Source of the DNA: Colias croceus
Lineage: Eukaryota; Arthropoda; Insecta; Lepidoptera; Pieridae
Direction: 5' to 3'
DNA length: 64,000 nt
NCBI RefSeq assembly: GCF_905220415.1
Contig: NC_059565.1
Span: forward strand, 1,636,501-1,700,500
Shown: positions 50,658 through 61,532 of the stretch, in pieces
How the letters are laid out: every line of letters begins with the position of its first letter
How positions within the stretch are numbered: the stretch's first letter is position 1
Made by a program: the position numbers and the translations under genes
The notes under the pieces: generated by a model
Database searches by the model: none
What the model saw: only the letters and a program-made list of their open reading frames with translations
Told to the model about the DNA's origin: nothing

Positions 50658-50806
50658 TATATAATAAAATTGTGACAGAGTACCGGCTCTACATGTCATA
50701 AATAAATTGAATTAAAATCAAAATTTTGTTTAAGAAACACAAGAGGAGTCAAAAAGCATTTGCTTGTATGTCCGTAAGTCTGTATAATGTAATATAAGTA
50801 TGTATT

Positions 50807-51380
50807 ATTTTACAAGCTGTGTTGTGCGGTTTTACCTGGTCTCAGCGTGATGATATACAGGGTGTTGTAAAACACCGGCAACCTCGCAGGACAAGATAGC
50901 TAACATCATAAGCAACAACATTTGTTCTACGACTTTTGATAATTTGTTAGATTTTATTTTCATTCAAAAATAAATATTCATTTAATTTTCCGTTTGAATA
51001 TTATAAACTCTACACCTCCCAAAAATTACGTAAACAAGAAGCGAACGAGAGGGGCAAGGGGGTGTTGCGTCGTCCATCCGATAATGAATAGAACATACAC
51101 AAATGAACATAGACAAATATTAGGAGAGTACAATAAAAGTTTAAAAAATCATTTAAAAATAATTAGGTATTGCGTTATGCCAAAAGTCGTAGAACAAATG
51201 TTGTTACTTATGATGTTAGCTATCTTGACCTGCGAGGTTGCTGGTGTTTTACAAGTAACCCTGTACTTATAGATTATAGCCTTTAGCTTCCCTCGATAAA
51301 TGGGCTATCTAACACCTAAAGAATTTTCTAAATCCGACCAGTAGTTTCCGAGATTAGTGCGTTCAAACAAACAAAACGCG
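50807..51380 (-). repeat. S1 SINE split by a mariner-like MITE
   Basis: Left part runs to CTCAGCGTGATGATATA. The right part resumes TACTTATAGATTATAGCC and ends GTTCAAACAAACAAAACGCG. The interruption is exactly the TA-flanked element at 50858-51263. Confidence 0.8.
50858..51263. mobile_element. 406-bp MITE with long inverted ends
   Basis: CAGGGTGTTGTAAAACACCG left; right end inverted CAGGGTTACTTGTAAAACAC. About 85 bp of each arm pairs (CATCATAAGCAACAACATTT). TA on both sides. Interior contains ACGAGAGGGGCAAGGGGGTG. Mariner-class by terminus and TA target. Confidence 0.82.
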
Positions 51381-51582
51381 TTTAAACAAATAAAAGTATT
51401 TTGTTATTTTTCACTAGCTAATAATATACGTTATTAACTGACTTCAAAAAAGGAGTATGTAGATTATGTATTGCTTCCTAGAGAGTAGAGACCATCACAT
51501 CTACCAATGAGACTTCTTTAACTCCAAACAAAAATTTTCCCCGGAAAATTGTAACGCACATCTTTTTACGCATATATTATTT

Positions 51583-51799
51583 ACTAGTGGTCCGCCCCGG
51601 CTCGCCCGTGGTACATGTTTCGCAATAAAAGGTAGCCTATGTCCTTTCTCCGGTATGAAAATATCTCCATACCAAATTTCATGCAAATTGGTTCAGTAGT
51701 TTAGGCGTGAGCAAATTGGTTCAGTAGGTAGTTTAGGCGTGATTGAGTAACAGACAGACAGACAGAGTTACTTTCGCATTTATAATATTATAGTATGGA
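51583..51799 (-). repeat. SINE-like repeat, family S4 with short internal duplication
   Basis: TAGTGGTCCGCCCCGGCTCG start. The block CAAATTGGTTCAGTAG...TTTAGGCGTGA is present twice (about 51684-51740). Confidence 0.7.
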
Positions 51800-52055
51800 T
51801 TATCTCAATTTCCTAATAAAAATAACCTCCTATATATACTGACTACGTAATTAATTACGTACCTGAAAACACCTGAAAATATTCACAAAACAAAAAAATT
51901 AAATTTCAAAAACAAAATGGCACCCGAAGCCGATCACAATAGCTCTTGAACTGCCACGGTTTATATTATAAATTTAGCGATTGTTTAAGCAATGCGTTTA
52001 TTATTGTTATACAAAAACCTCGTACGACTTGTATTCATTTTAAATATCATTTACT

Positions 52056-52237
52056 AGCTTACCGCCCGCGGCTTCGCCCGCTTTGTCTAAAACCTAATAA
52101 ATTATATACTAAAACCTTCCTCTTGAATCTCTCTATCTATTAAAAAAAACCCGCATCAAAATCCGTTGCGTAGTTTTAAAGATTTAAGCATACAAAGGGA
52201 CAGAGTCAGCGACTTTGTTTTATACTAGGTATGTAGT
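52056..52237 (-). repeat. SINE-like repeat, family S2
   Basis: TAGCTTACCGCCCGCGGC to TTTTATACTAGGTATGTAGT. Confidence 0.75.
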
Positions 52238-52250
52238 GATTTTTAAATCG

Positions 52251-54250
52251 GTTTTAATAAATCATCATGCTCTATTTTCACTAGAACAAATTCGGAAAGT
52301 TATAGGAGACTAAACTGTGAGAATTGACTCAATAGTCAATAAAAACATCAATAAATTATTTATTTTTAAACTAACCACTTGCATATAGATGGCTTATCGC
52401 TTGGTATCTTAAGATATTGAAGGTGTGTTATGGCTCATAGGATTTGTATGGCGAGCGATAATCGGAAATATGCTCTAAGATAATTTATTTTTATATTATC
52501 TTCACCGTGTGTGATGCGCTTAACTATTTGTTGATCGACTTTCACGTAAAAACTAGTGAACAGATTTTGATGAAACTTTTTTTGCTCTATAACTAGTTAG
52601 TTACAAAGTAGTGTGTTTTTGCGATAATGCTTGACAAAATATTACCTACATATTTAACAATTTAATTTTAATTTAAATGGCGCGCGCTGTCGAAGTCGTG
52701 GGCATAGTTTAATCAACAGATAAAAAGCTAAACTATTTATTTTATGTATCATGAGTTAATGTTTATTTATTAATTACTAGCTGCTCGTCCTGGCTCGTCT
52801 CGACTCGGCTCTCTCGTCTGCTCGGCTGGTCCGGGTAGTTTAACATTTTTTACAGTTATTACTTACTAGCTGTGCTCTGCGGTTTTACCCGCAGTGCTTC
52901 GCTCATGTTGGTCTTAGCGAGATTATATATAGCCTATAGCCTAATCTTAGGAACTACTGATCCGATATGAAACATTATTTCGGTGTTGGATAGCCCATTT
53001 AACGAGGAAGACTATAATATATCATCACGCTGCAGCTGAGACCAACAGTTGCGCGGAGCAGGTGAAACCGCGGGCACAGCTAGTTAAAAACATAAAATGA
53101 AAAAAAAAACAAGGGTATATAATAGTATTATATAATTTAATATATAAAAATGAATCGCAAAATGTGTCAATTGGTAAGCGCATAACTCGAGAACGGCTGA
53201 ACCGATTTCGATAATTCTTTTTTTATTATATTCCTTGAAGTACGAGGATGGTTTTAATAAATCATCATGCTCTATTTTCACTAGAACAAATTCGGAAAGT
53301 TATAGGAGACTAAACTGTGAGAATTGACTCAATAGTCAATAAAAACATCAATAAATTATTTATTTTTAAACTAACCACTTGCATATAGATGGCTTATCGC
53401 TTGGTATCTTAAGATATTGAAGGTGTGTTATGGCTCATAGGATTTGTATGGCGAGCGATAATCGGAAATATGCTCTAAGATAATTTATTTTTATATTATC
53501 TTCACCGTGTGTGATGCGCTTAACTATTTGTTGATCGACTTTCACGTAAAAACTAGTGAACAGATTTTGATGAAACTTTTTTTGCTCTATAACTAGTTAG
53601 TTACAAAGTAGTGTGTTTTTGCGATAATGCTTGACAAAATATTACCTACATATTTAACAATTTAATTTTAATTTAAATGGCGCGCGCTGTCGAAGTCGTG
53701 GGCATAGTTTAATCAACAGATAAAAAGCTAAACTATTTATTTTATGTATCATGAGTTAATGTTTATTTATTAATTACTAGCTGCTCGTCCTGGCTCGTCT
53801 CGACTCGGCTCTCTCGTCTGCTCGGCTGGTCCGGGTAGTTTAACATTTTTTACAGTTATTACTTACTAGCTGTGCTCTGCGGTTTTACCCGCAGTGCTTC
53901 GCTCATGTTGGTCTTAGCGAGATTATATATAGCCTATAGCCTAATCTTAGGAACTACTGATCCGATATGAAACATTATTTCGGTGTTGGATAGCCCATTT
54001 AACGAGGAAGACTATAATATATCATCACGCTGCAGCTGAGACCAACAGTTGCGCGGAGCAGGTGAAACCGCGGGCACAGCTAGTTAAAAACATAAAATGA
54101 AAAAAAAAACAAGGGTATATAATAGTATTATATAATTTAATATATAAAAATGAATCGCAAAATGTGTCAATTGGTAAGCGCATAACTCGAGAACGGCTGA
54201 ACCGATTTCGATAATTCTTTTTTTATTATATTCCTTGAAGTACGAGGATG
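52251..54250. repeat. 1000-bp direct tandem duplication
   Basis: 52251-53250 and 53251-54250 read the same at every line I compared. Each starts GTTTTAATAAATCATCATGC and ends TTGAAGTACGAGGATG. GGTTTT sits at all three boundaries. Each unit contains a head-to-head pair of S1 half-copies (52867-53078) and the first part of an S5 SINE. Confidence 0.92.
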
Positions 54251-54314
54251 GTTTTTATGTAGAGAAAACGAACGTAAATATGTACCACGGGCGAAGCCGG
54301 GGCGGACCGCTAGT
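54138..54314 (+). repeat. SINE-like repeat, family S5
   Basis: AATATATAAAAATGAATCGC to GGGGCGGACCGCTAG. Its first 110 bp lie inside duplication unit 2. In unit 1 (53138-53250) the SINE is cut off at the junction. Confidence 0.8.
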
Positions 54315-54535
54315 ACGTGATATAACCTTGATTATTAACTGAAGTATTTTGTTTAAAAAATGACATTATTATTTTATATCCAATGTTTAATTTTCAAACT
54401 TAATTGCTTTATTAACATAGTTAATTACATCCACATGGAAATTTTTAATTAAAACCAAATTTATTTTCAATTTACTGCAGTTTCCTTTATTTCACTGATA
54501 AATATGTCTAAATTTACACTTTCATTTTATATGTA

Positions 54536-54713
54536 ACTAGCGGTCCGCCCCGGCTTCGCCCGTGGTACATATTCACGTTTTCTCTACATAAGAACCATCC
54601 TCGTACTTCAAGGAATATAATAAAAAAAGAATTAAAGAAATTGGTTCAGCTGTTCTAAAGTTATGCGCTTACCAACACATTTTGGGATTCATTTTTATGT
54701 TATAAGATGAATA
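54536..54713 (-). repeat. SINE-like repeat, family S5
   Basis: CTAGCGGTCCGCCCCGGCTT to GGGATTCATTTTTATGTTAT, inverse of the previous copy. Confidence 0.75.
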
Positions 54714-54863
54714 ATAATAAATAATGATCGATAGTTTAAGGGAAATTACTTTTTCCGTATTAGATTTTTTAATTCTGCAATTATTGATAATTCAATGATA
54801 CCATGAACCAACATGATACTGTGCACCTTCTGTGCACTTACATCAAACGAGCAAAATATACTC

Positions 54864-55110
54864 AGTGACTCCAAGAAGCTTATAACTAATACACTGGAGA
54901 TTGCACTATTATGAACATTAACTTGTCACAAGAAAATATGACCTTGAATGACGCCTGTATGTTTTTTATCCCTTTCACACCTAACTTGGCAAGTTGGTGT
55001 GAAAGGGATAAAAAACATACAGGCGTCATTCAAGGTCATATTTTCTTGTTACAAGTTAATGTTCATAGTGCAATCTCCAGTGTATTAGATTATAAGCTTC
55101 TTGAGTGACT
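54864..55110. repeat. Fold-back palindrome, arms about 115 bp
   Basis: Left arm 54864-54980 ends GTTTTTTATCCCTTTCACAC. The right arm starts at 54997 with its inverse GTGTGAAAGGGATAAAAAAC and pairs outward to AGCTTCTTGAGTGACT. The 16-base loop contains AACTTGGCAAGTT, itself self-complementary. Only a handful of mismatches. Confidence 0.9.
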
Positions 55111-55283
55111 CATTCTAACCAAACAATGTCAAATTCTTTTAGTGTTGACAGGCGTAGAGCATTCTTTCGTTGTTCTTAGTGCGTTCGAAAAGATTCAATG
55201 CATTGTTCTAGTACTGAAAACACACATGACAACACTGAATACGAATTTTCGTTTACATTAAACAAATGATTCTTCGTTATTAT

Positions 55284-55525
55284 CTATACTTAATATTATA
55301 AATGCGAAAGTAACTCTGTCTGTCTGTCTGTTACTCAATCACGCCTTAACTACTGAACCAATTTTTATGAAATTTGGTATGGAGATATTTTGATACCCGA
55401 GAAAGGACATAGGCTACTTTTTATCCCGGGAAAACGACGCAATCCCGGTAATCCCACGGGAACGGGAACTATGCGGGTTTTTCTTTGACTGCGCGGTTTT
55501 TCTTTGACGGGCGAAAACCTAGTAA
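55284..55525 (+). repeat. SINE-like repeat, family S4
   Basis: ACTTAATATTATAAATGCGA, (TCTG)n, GAAATTTGGTATGGAGATAT, ending GGGCGAAAACCTAG. GCGGTTTTTCTTTGAC is duplicated near the end. Confidence 0.7.
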
Positions 55526-55734
55526 TTAGTATTATATATTTTTTCTATTAGGATTCGAAACGATAACTTCTAGTTTCTGATAATGATTTTTATTGCTACA
55601 CCATAGAAATAAGAACAACATAATATCAAGAACAGTAATATTTTGATCGATTTGAAATTGTATTGCACAGTAGATTTTTTATTATACCAAATAAAATATG
55701 CCGTTAAAAACTTAAATGAGCATAGTAATAAAAC

Positions 55735-55850
55735 AAGAGAGTGCCTCAAGGTACCGTTTTAGGACACAGTATTACCATAATAATATTGTAATACTGTGTT
55801 TTAGGACCTTTACTATTCCCATTATATGCAATTTTTATTCTTTTTTTTTT
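55735..55850 (+). pseudogene. LINE reverse transcriptase fragment interrupted by a 34-bp insertion
   Basis: With the insertion and one copy of its 8-bp flank set aside, the frame reads VPQGTVLGPLLFPLYAIF, the conserved RT block Val-Pro-Gln-Gly-x-x-Leu-Gly-Pro of non-LTR elements. Neighbouring motifs such as YADD are not visible, so only a remnant survives. Confidence 0.75.
55765..55798. mobile_element. 34-bp micro-element with 8-bp target duplication
   Basis: CACAGTATTAC and GTAATACTGTG are perfect 11-bp inverted ends around a 12-base centre. TTTTAGGA flanks both sides (55757-55764, 55799-55806). The host RT motif is uninterrupted if the element and one flank are removed. An 8-bp duplication is what hAT and P transposases make. 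Confidence 0.8.
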
Positions 55851-55879
55851 TTTGTAAGGTGTTTCTCAATGTTAGCCAG

Positions 55880-56035
55880 AAGGGCTTCTACATTTTAACG
55901 CGGACGCGGGGGTGAACTGAAGGTTCACCCTGGTAGCGACATGCACAAGGGCGTCCCCCCTTGACGGGGACCACGAACCTCGGCTTGAGCTGTCGCTTGA
56001 GTGGAGGAGGCCAGAAGGGCCCTAATCGGACGGGT
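55880..56035. repeat. GC-richer unclassified repeat remnant
   Basis: CGGACGCGGGGGTGAACTGA to AAGGGCCCTAATCGGACGGG. CCAGAAGGGC occurs at both edges. It follows the LINE fragment and may be part of the same dead element. No clear frame. Confidence 0.35.
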
Positions 56036-56453
56036 ATATGCAGTTGATTTGACATAATTAATTTAAAACTTTCCCTGTAACCTAGTATGCCTATAATGAT
56101 GATATTCTTTTAAACTTAATTAACCTACTTACTGAGTGTAAATGAAAATAAAAGATGAATCCATTTTATAAGCATTTATTTTCCAAGTTAAAATCAATAT
56201 ATACAGTACATTTAATACAGTCTAAGAACATAAGATACAAAACATTAGTTAGCTGTTACATTTTAAATCATTTTTATAACAATATCGCATTGATAAAAAA
56301 AGTAAAAAACACATGAATAAAAAACAGTACTTATTGAAAACAGTAAAAAAATTATTACAAAAAACACAAAATTCACGACTCGACTACATAATATCTTCAA
56401 ATGAATACGCAACATTGATGACTCGATTGGCAAAATAATGTTTATAATATACA

Positions 56454-56638
56454 TCACTACATAGTATAAAACAAAGTCGCTTTCTCTGTCCCTATGTACG
56501 CTTAATCTTTAAAACTACGCAACGGACTTTGATGCGGTTTTTTTTTTAATAGATAGAGTGATTCAAGAGGAAGTTTAAGTAAGTATATAATTTATTAGGT
56601 TTTAGACATAGCGGGCGAGGCCACGGGCGGTAAGCTAG
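56454..56638 (+). repeat. SINE-like repeat, family S2
   Basis: CACTACATAGTATAAAACAA to CGGGCGGTAAGCTAG. Lies 66 bp downstream of the stop codon of the 67-aa gene, hence in or next to its 3' UTR. Confidence 0.75.
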
Positions 56639-56704
56639 TACATATTAAAATATATGCTATTTTTCTAATAATCCTGCGGGCTTGGGCTAATAATATATCC
56701 TATT

Positions 56705-56842
56705 TCACGATTTTTCTTTCTCTTTCTTCTTTTCCATTTTCTCATAAAACGCGGCTCGCACTTGATTCATTATTTCGTACTTCTGCCTTTTTGTGGCCAA
56801 GGGTGAGTTGGTGATAAAGAAATTGACGTATTCTTGATATTC
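56705..56842 (-). CDS. Exon 2 (last) of a small basic protein gene
   Basis: Acceptor TTATATTACAG before 56842, then 45 codons EYQEYVNFFITNSPLATKRQ, KYEIMNQVRAAFYEKMEKKK, EKEKS and TGA at 56705. The Lys/Glu-rich end suggests an extended helix. No signal peptide, membrane helix or metal motif. I do not recognise the family. The AG acceptor, codon-like composition and matching phase 0 first exon at 63217-63282 make a real gene likely. Confidence 0.7.
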   Translation of the reverse strand, partial: EYQEYVNFFITNSPLATKRQKYEIMNQVRAAFYEKMEKKKEKEKS

Positions 56843-56992
56843 CTGTAATATAAAAAGTACTGTAGTCCTGAGACCTGAGTAAATCCTTTTTATGACTCAG
56901 AACCATTGATTACTGAGACTTACTAATAAATTATTAATTGGCTGATTTATGATTGGTATTGATTGGTGTTAGATTAATAAAATCTTCAAATT

Positions 56993-57186
56993 TATACTAA
57001 TATTAAAAAGCTGAAGAGTTTGTTTGTTTGTTTGAACACCCTAATCTCGGGAACTACTGATCCGATTTGAAAATTCTGTTTTACATAACCCATTTATCGA
57101 GAAAGGCTACAGGCAACAGGGTATATCATCACGCTAAGACCAACAGGAGCGGAGCAATGCGGGTAAAAGCGCGGAGCACAGCTTGT
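56993..57186 (+). repeat. SINE-like repeat, family S1
   Basis: TATACTAATATTAAAAAGCT to GCGCGGAGCACAGCTTG, in the intron of the small gene. Confidence 0.7.
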
Positions 57187-57942
57187 ATAATATATTAAAT
57201 CTATTATACGCTCAACAAAAAATTGGTATTTAAATTAGTAAGAAGTATTATCTAAAATCTAACTGTCTTACCACAAGAAATCTTTAGACAGTGTTTAACT
57301 TTAAGGACGCGTTTACGAATCTGACAAAAATAAGCAGTTTTTCGGTACATTTTGCGACAAAATAATACAAAACCAAATTTAACTAATAATTACTATAGAT
57401 AGATTAATCCTTAATCTTTAAATGGTAGCAATTTTTTAGTCGAAAATTTTGGTTTATAATATTATAAAAAATATTTTCCGTTGCCCTTTCACACAAAATT
57501 GACAATATCGTGCTGAATAAAGGAACATTTTTCTTGTATTTAATAAAATAAATTTATTGATTTAAAAATATTTTAAGTAAGCAACTCAAAAAGGTAGCAA
57601 AGAAAACTATCAAAATGTTACAAATAGGCTGAGAAAAAAATTAAAATCAAACCTTATTTTTTCACATATTTAGTTGTAACGCGTGATACTTATTGGATTG
57701 AAATAAGGGTTATTTTACTGGCTCATCTTGATTTATTGCACAAAAATTTGTAATGAAATATTTTAGTCTGCGCTCGGCCGCCGTTGTGAGTGGACACTGT
57801 GACGCTTGTAAGCAGCTCCTCGTTTACGAAAAGATCACTGTACGAATACAAAATATTTGACCTAATAAACTTGATCCTTCACGCATTCATTTTATTTATA
57901 GATTTTATACTTATGGGATTATAAATTTCATATTTAGTTTCT
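57187..57942. other. Intron stretch before the satellite, no gene seen
   Basis: AT-rich with one GC-richer patch (TGCGCTCGGCCGCCGTTGTG, about 57771). Nothing else recognised. Confidence 0.5.
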
Positions 57943-60900
57943 GACTTGATGGAGTGACCTGAAGGTGTACTTCGAAGACTGCTACTGGAACTAATAAACG
58001 ATTAGAGCTAGGTGTGCCGAGTTTGGGCTCATTTTGTTAGTTATGTTGAGACCTTACCTCCAGACTTGATGGAGTGACCTGAAGGTGTACTTAAAAGACG
58101 GCTACTGGAACTAATAGACGAGTAGAGCTAGGTATGCCGAGTTTGGGCTCGTTTTGTTAGTTACGTTGAGACCATACCTCCGGACTTGATGGAGTGACCT
58201 GAAGGTGTACTTCGAAGACTGCTACTGGAACTAATAAACGATTAGAGCTAGGTGTGTCGAGTTTGGGCTCATTTTGTTAGTTATGTTGAGACCTTACCAC
58301 CGGACTTAATGGAGTGACCTGCAGGTGTACTTCGAAGACTGCTACTGGAACTAATAGACGAGTAGAGCTAGGTGTGCCGAGTTTGGGTTCATTTTGTTAG
58401 TTATGTTGAGACCTTACCACCGGACTTGATGGAGTGACCTGCAGGTGTACTTCGAAGACTGCTACTGGAACTAATAGACGGTTAGAGCTAGGTGTGCCGA
58501 GTTTGGGCTCATTTTGTTAGTTATATTGAGACCTTACCTCCGGACTTGATGGAGTGTCCTGAAGGTGTACTTCGAAGACTGCTACTGGAACTAATAGACG
58601 AGTAGAGCTAGGTGTGCCGAGTTTGGGCTCGTTTTGTTAGTTATGTTGAGACCTTACCACCGGACTTGATGGAGTGACCTGCAGGTGTACTTCGAAGACT
58701 GCTACTGGAACTAATAGACGGTTAGAGCTAGGTGTGCCGAGTTTGGGCTCATTTTGTTAGTTATGTTGAGACCTTACCTCCAGACTTGATGGAGTGACCT
58801 GCAGGTGTACTTCGAAGACGGCTACTGGAACTAATAGACGAGTAGAGCTAGGTATGCCGAGTTTGGGCTCGTTTTGTTAGTTACGTTGAGACCATACCTC
58901 TGGACTTGACAGAGTGACCTGAAGGTGTACTTCGAAGACTGCTACTGGAACTAATAGACGATTAGAGCTAGGTGTGCCGAGTTTGGGCTCATTTTGTTAG
59001 TTATGTTGAGACCTTACCTCCGGACTTGATGGAGTGACATGCAGGTGTACTTCGAGACTGCTACTGGAACTAATAAACGATTAGAGCTAGGTGTATCGAG
59101 TTTGGGCTCATTTTGTTAGTCATGTTGAGACCTTACCTCCGGACTTGATGGAGTTTCCTGAAGGTGTACTTCGAAGACTGCTACTGGAACTAATAGACGA
59201 GTAGAGCTAGGTGTGTCGAGTTTGGGCTCATTTTGTTAGTTATGTTGAGACCTTACCACCGGACTTGATGGAGTGACCTGCAGGTGTACTTCGAAGACTG
59301 CTACTGGAACTAATAGACGAGTAGAGCTAGGTGTGCCGAGTTTGGGCTCGTTTTGTTAGTTATGTTGAGACCTTACCACCGGACTTGATGGAATGACCTG
59401 CAGGTGTACTTCGAAGACTTCTACTGGAACTAACAGACGATAAGAGCTACGTGTACCAAGTTTGGGCTCATTTTGTTAGTCATGTTGAGACCTTACCTCC
59501 GGACTTGATGGAGTGTCCTGAAGGTGTACTTCGAAGACGGCTACTTGAACTAACAAACCATCAAGTCCGGTGGTAAGGTCTCAACATAACTAACAAAACG
59601 AGCCCAAACTCGGCACACCTAGCTCTACTCGTCTATTAGTTCCAGTAGCAGTCTTCGAAGTACACCTTCAGGTCACTCTGTCAAGTCCAGAGGTATGGTC
59701 TCAACGTAACTAACAAAACGAGCCCAAACTCGGCATACCTAGCTATACTCGTCTATTAGTTCCAGTAGCCGTCTTCGAAGTACACCTGCAGGTTACTCCA
59801 TCAAGTCTGGAGGTAAGGTCTCAACATAACTAACAAAATGAGCCCAAACTCGACACACCTAGCTCTAATCGTTTATAAGTTCCAGTAGCAGTCTTCGAAG
59901 TACACCTTCAGGTCACTCCATCAAATCCGGAGGTATGGTCTCAACGTAACTAACAAAACGAGCCCAAACTCGGCATACCTAGCTCTACTCGTCTATTAGT
60001 TCCAGTAGCCGTCTTCGAAGTACACCTGCAGGTCACTCCATCAAGTCTGGAGGTAAGGTCTCAACATAACTAACAAAATGAGCCCAAACTCGGCACACCT
60101 AGCTCTAATCGTTTATTAGTTCCAGTAGCAGTCTTCGAAGTACACCTTCAGGTCACTCCATCAAGTGCGGAGGTAAGGTCTCAACATGACTAACAAAATG
60201 AGCCCAAACTTGGTACACGTAGCTCAAATCGTCTATTAGTTCCAGTAGCAGTCTTCGAAGTACACCTTCAGGTCACTCCATCAAGTCCGGAGGTAAGGTC
60301 TCAACATAACTAACAAAACGAGCCCAAACTCGGCACACCTAGCTCTACTCGTCTATTAGTTCCAGTAGCAGTCTTCGAAGTACACCTGCTGGTCACTCCA
60401 TCAAGTCCGGAGGTAAGGTCTCAACATAACTAACAAAATGAGCCCAAACTCGGCACACCAAGCTCTAACAGTCTATTAGTTCTAGTAGCAGTCTTCGAAA
60501 TACACCTTCAGGTCACTCCATCAAGTCCGGAGGTAAGGTCTCGACATAACTAACAAAACGAGCCCAAACTCGGCACACCTAGCTCTACTCGTCTGTTAGT
60601 TCCAGTTGAAGTCTTCGAAGTACACCTGCAGGTCACTTTATCAAGTCCGGAAGTTAGGTCTCAATATAACTAACAAAATGAGCCCAAACTCGGCACACCT
60701 AGCTCAAATCGTCTAGTAGTTCCAGTAGCAGTCTTCGAAGTACACCTTCAGGTCACTCCATCAAGTCCGGAGGTAAGGTCTCAACATAATTAACAAAACG
60801 AGCCCAAACTCGGCACACCTAGCTCTACTCGTCTATTAGTTCCAGTAGCAGTCTTCGAAGTACACCTGCAGGTCACTCCATCAAGTCCGGAGATAAGGTC

Positions 60901-60986
60901 TCAACATAACTAACAAAACGAACCTAAACTCGGCACACCTAGTTCTACTCGTATAATAGTTCCAGAAGCAGTCTTCGAAGTACACT
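57943..60986. repeat. Bidirectional 120-bp satellite array (about 25 units)
   Basis: Thirteen full units plus 58 bp run forward (57943-59559, each starting GACTTGATGGAGTGACCTG), then about 11.9 units run in reverse (59560-60986). The period is 120 bp except one unit of 119 bp (59023-59141). Two variants tend to alternate, one with GACGAGTAGAGC and CTCGTTTTG, the other with CGATTAGAGC and CTCATTTTG, giving a 240-bp higher-order pattern. Every frame of the unit has stops. The array sits in the intron of the 67-aa gene. Confidence 0.95.
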
Positions 60987-61139
60987 TTGGCAAGTACTTG
61001 TTTACCAATCAATCACTGTCCAATGAAATTAGGTAAATGGTATCTACTTTTGTGACCATTCAACGTTACAAACAAATCAAAGTAAAGTTAAAAAAAAAAA
61101 ACATGGCAATAAAAATAAGTTCAATTATCAAGTCGTGTC

Positions 61140-61450
61140 AGTTTAGTCATAATTTCGTCGTTTCTCGCATTTCGCTGTGTGTGTGAGCCGTGCACGTGTA
61201 GTAGTAAGACTCAAAACCTAAAATTGATGCGCGTCAATTTGTATATGCGTCCTTAAGACGAAATACAATCGTGTTTGTGCACCTTTTGGGCTACGCCCCT
61301 TGGGTGGAGCATAAGAGCGCGCGGGACGCTTCACGAAAATCCCCTCGCCATGCCACACAACTGAATAGATGACGGAAACATACGGAACTAACGGAGGTTC
61401 AATGAACTTTACTTAAATTCTTATATTCGCGCGGTTGAAGCCGAGTAAAG
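61140..61450. other. Intron stretch, GC-richer, no gene seen
   Basis: CCTTTTGGGCTACGCCCCTT and GAGCGCGCGGGACGCTTC lie here. No frame recognised. Confidence 0.4.
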
Positions 61451-61454
61451 CGAT

Positions 61455-61532
61455 CCGGCAACGTCTTTTCGTTGCCGGACCCATCGGACTAGAAAAACGA
61501 CCTTTGTTCCTTTGCACGAAGGTCGATTTTTT
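61455..61532 (+). other. Two consecutive stem-loops with T-run
   Basis: Stem 1 CCGGCAACG/CGTTGCCGG (61455-61463, 61470-61478, loop TCTTTT). Stem 2 CGACCTT/AAGGTCG (61498-61504, 61519-61525), followed by A and six T. Resembles a small structured transcript end or Pol III stop, but could be chance within a repeat. Confidence 0.4.

Noticed and set aside
54911..55108. 65-codon frame across 54911-55108.
   Set aside because: It exists only because the sequence is a palindrome; the two halves are reverse complements.
57943..60986. CRISPR-like or protein-coding repeat array.
   Set aside because: Units are tandem without spacers, the host is a eukaryote, and every frame of the 120-bp unit contains stops.
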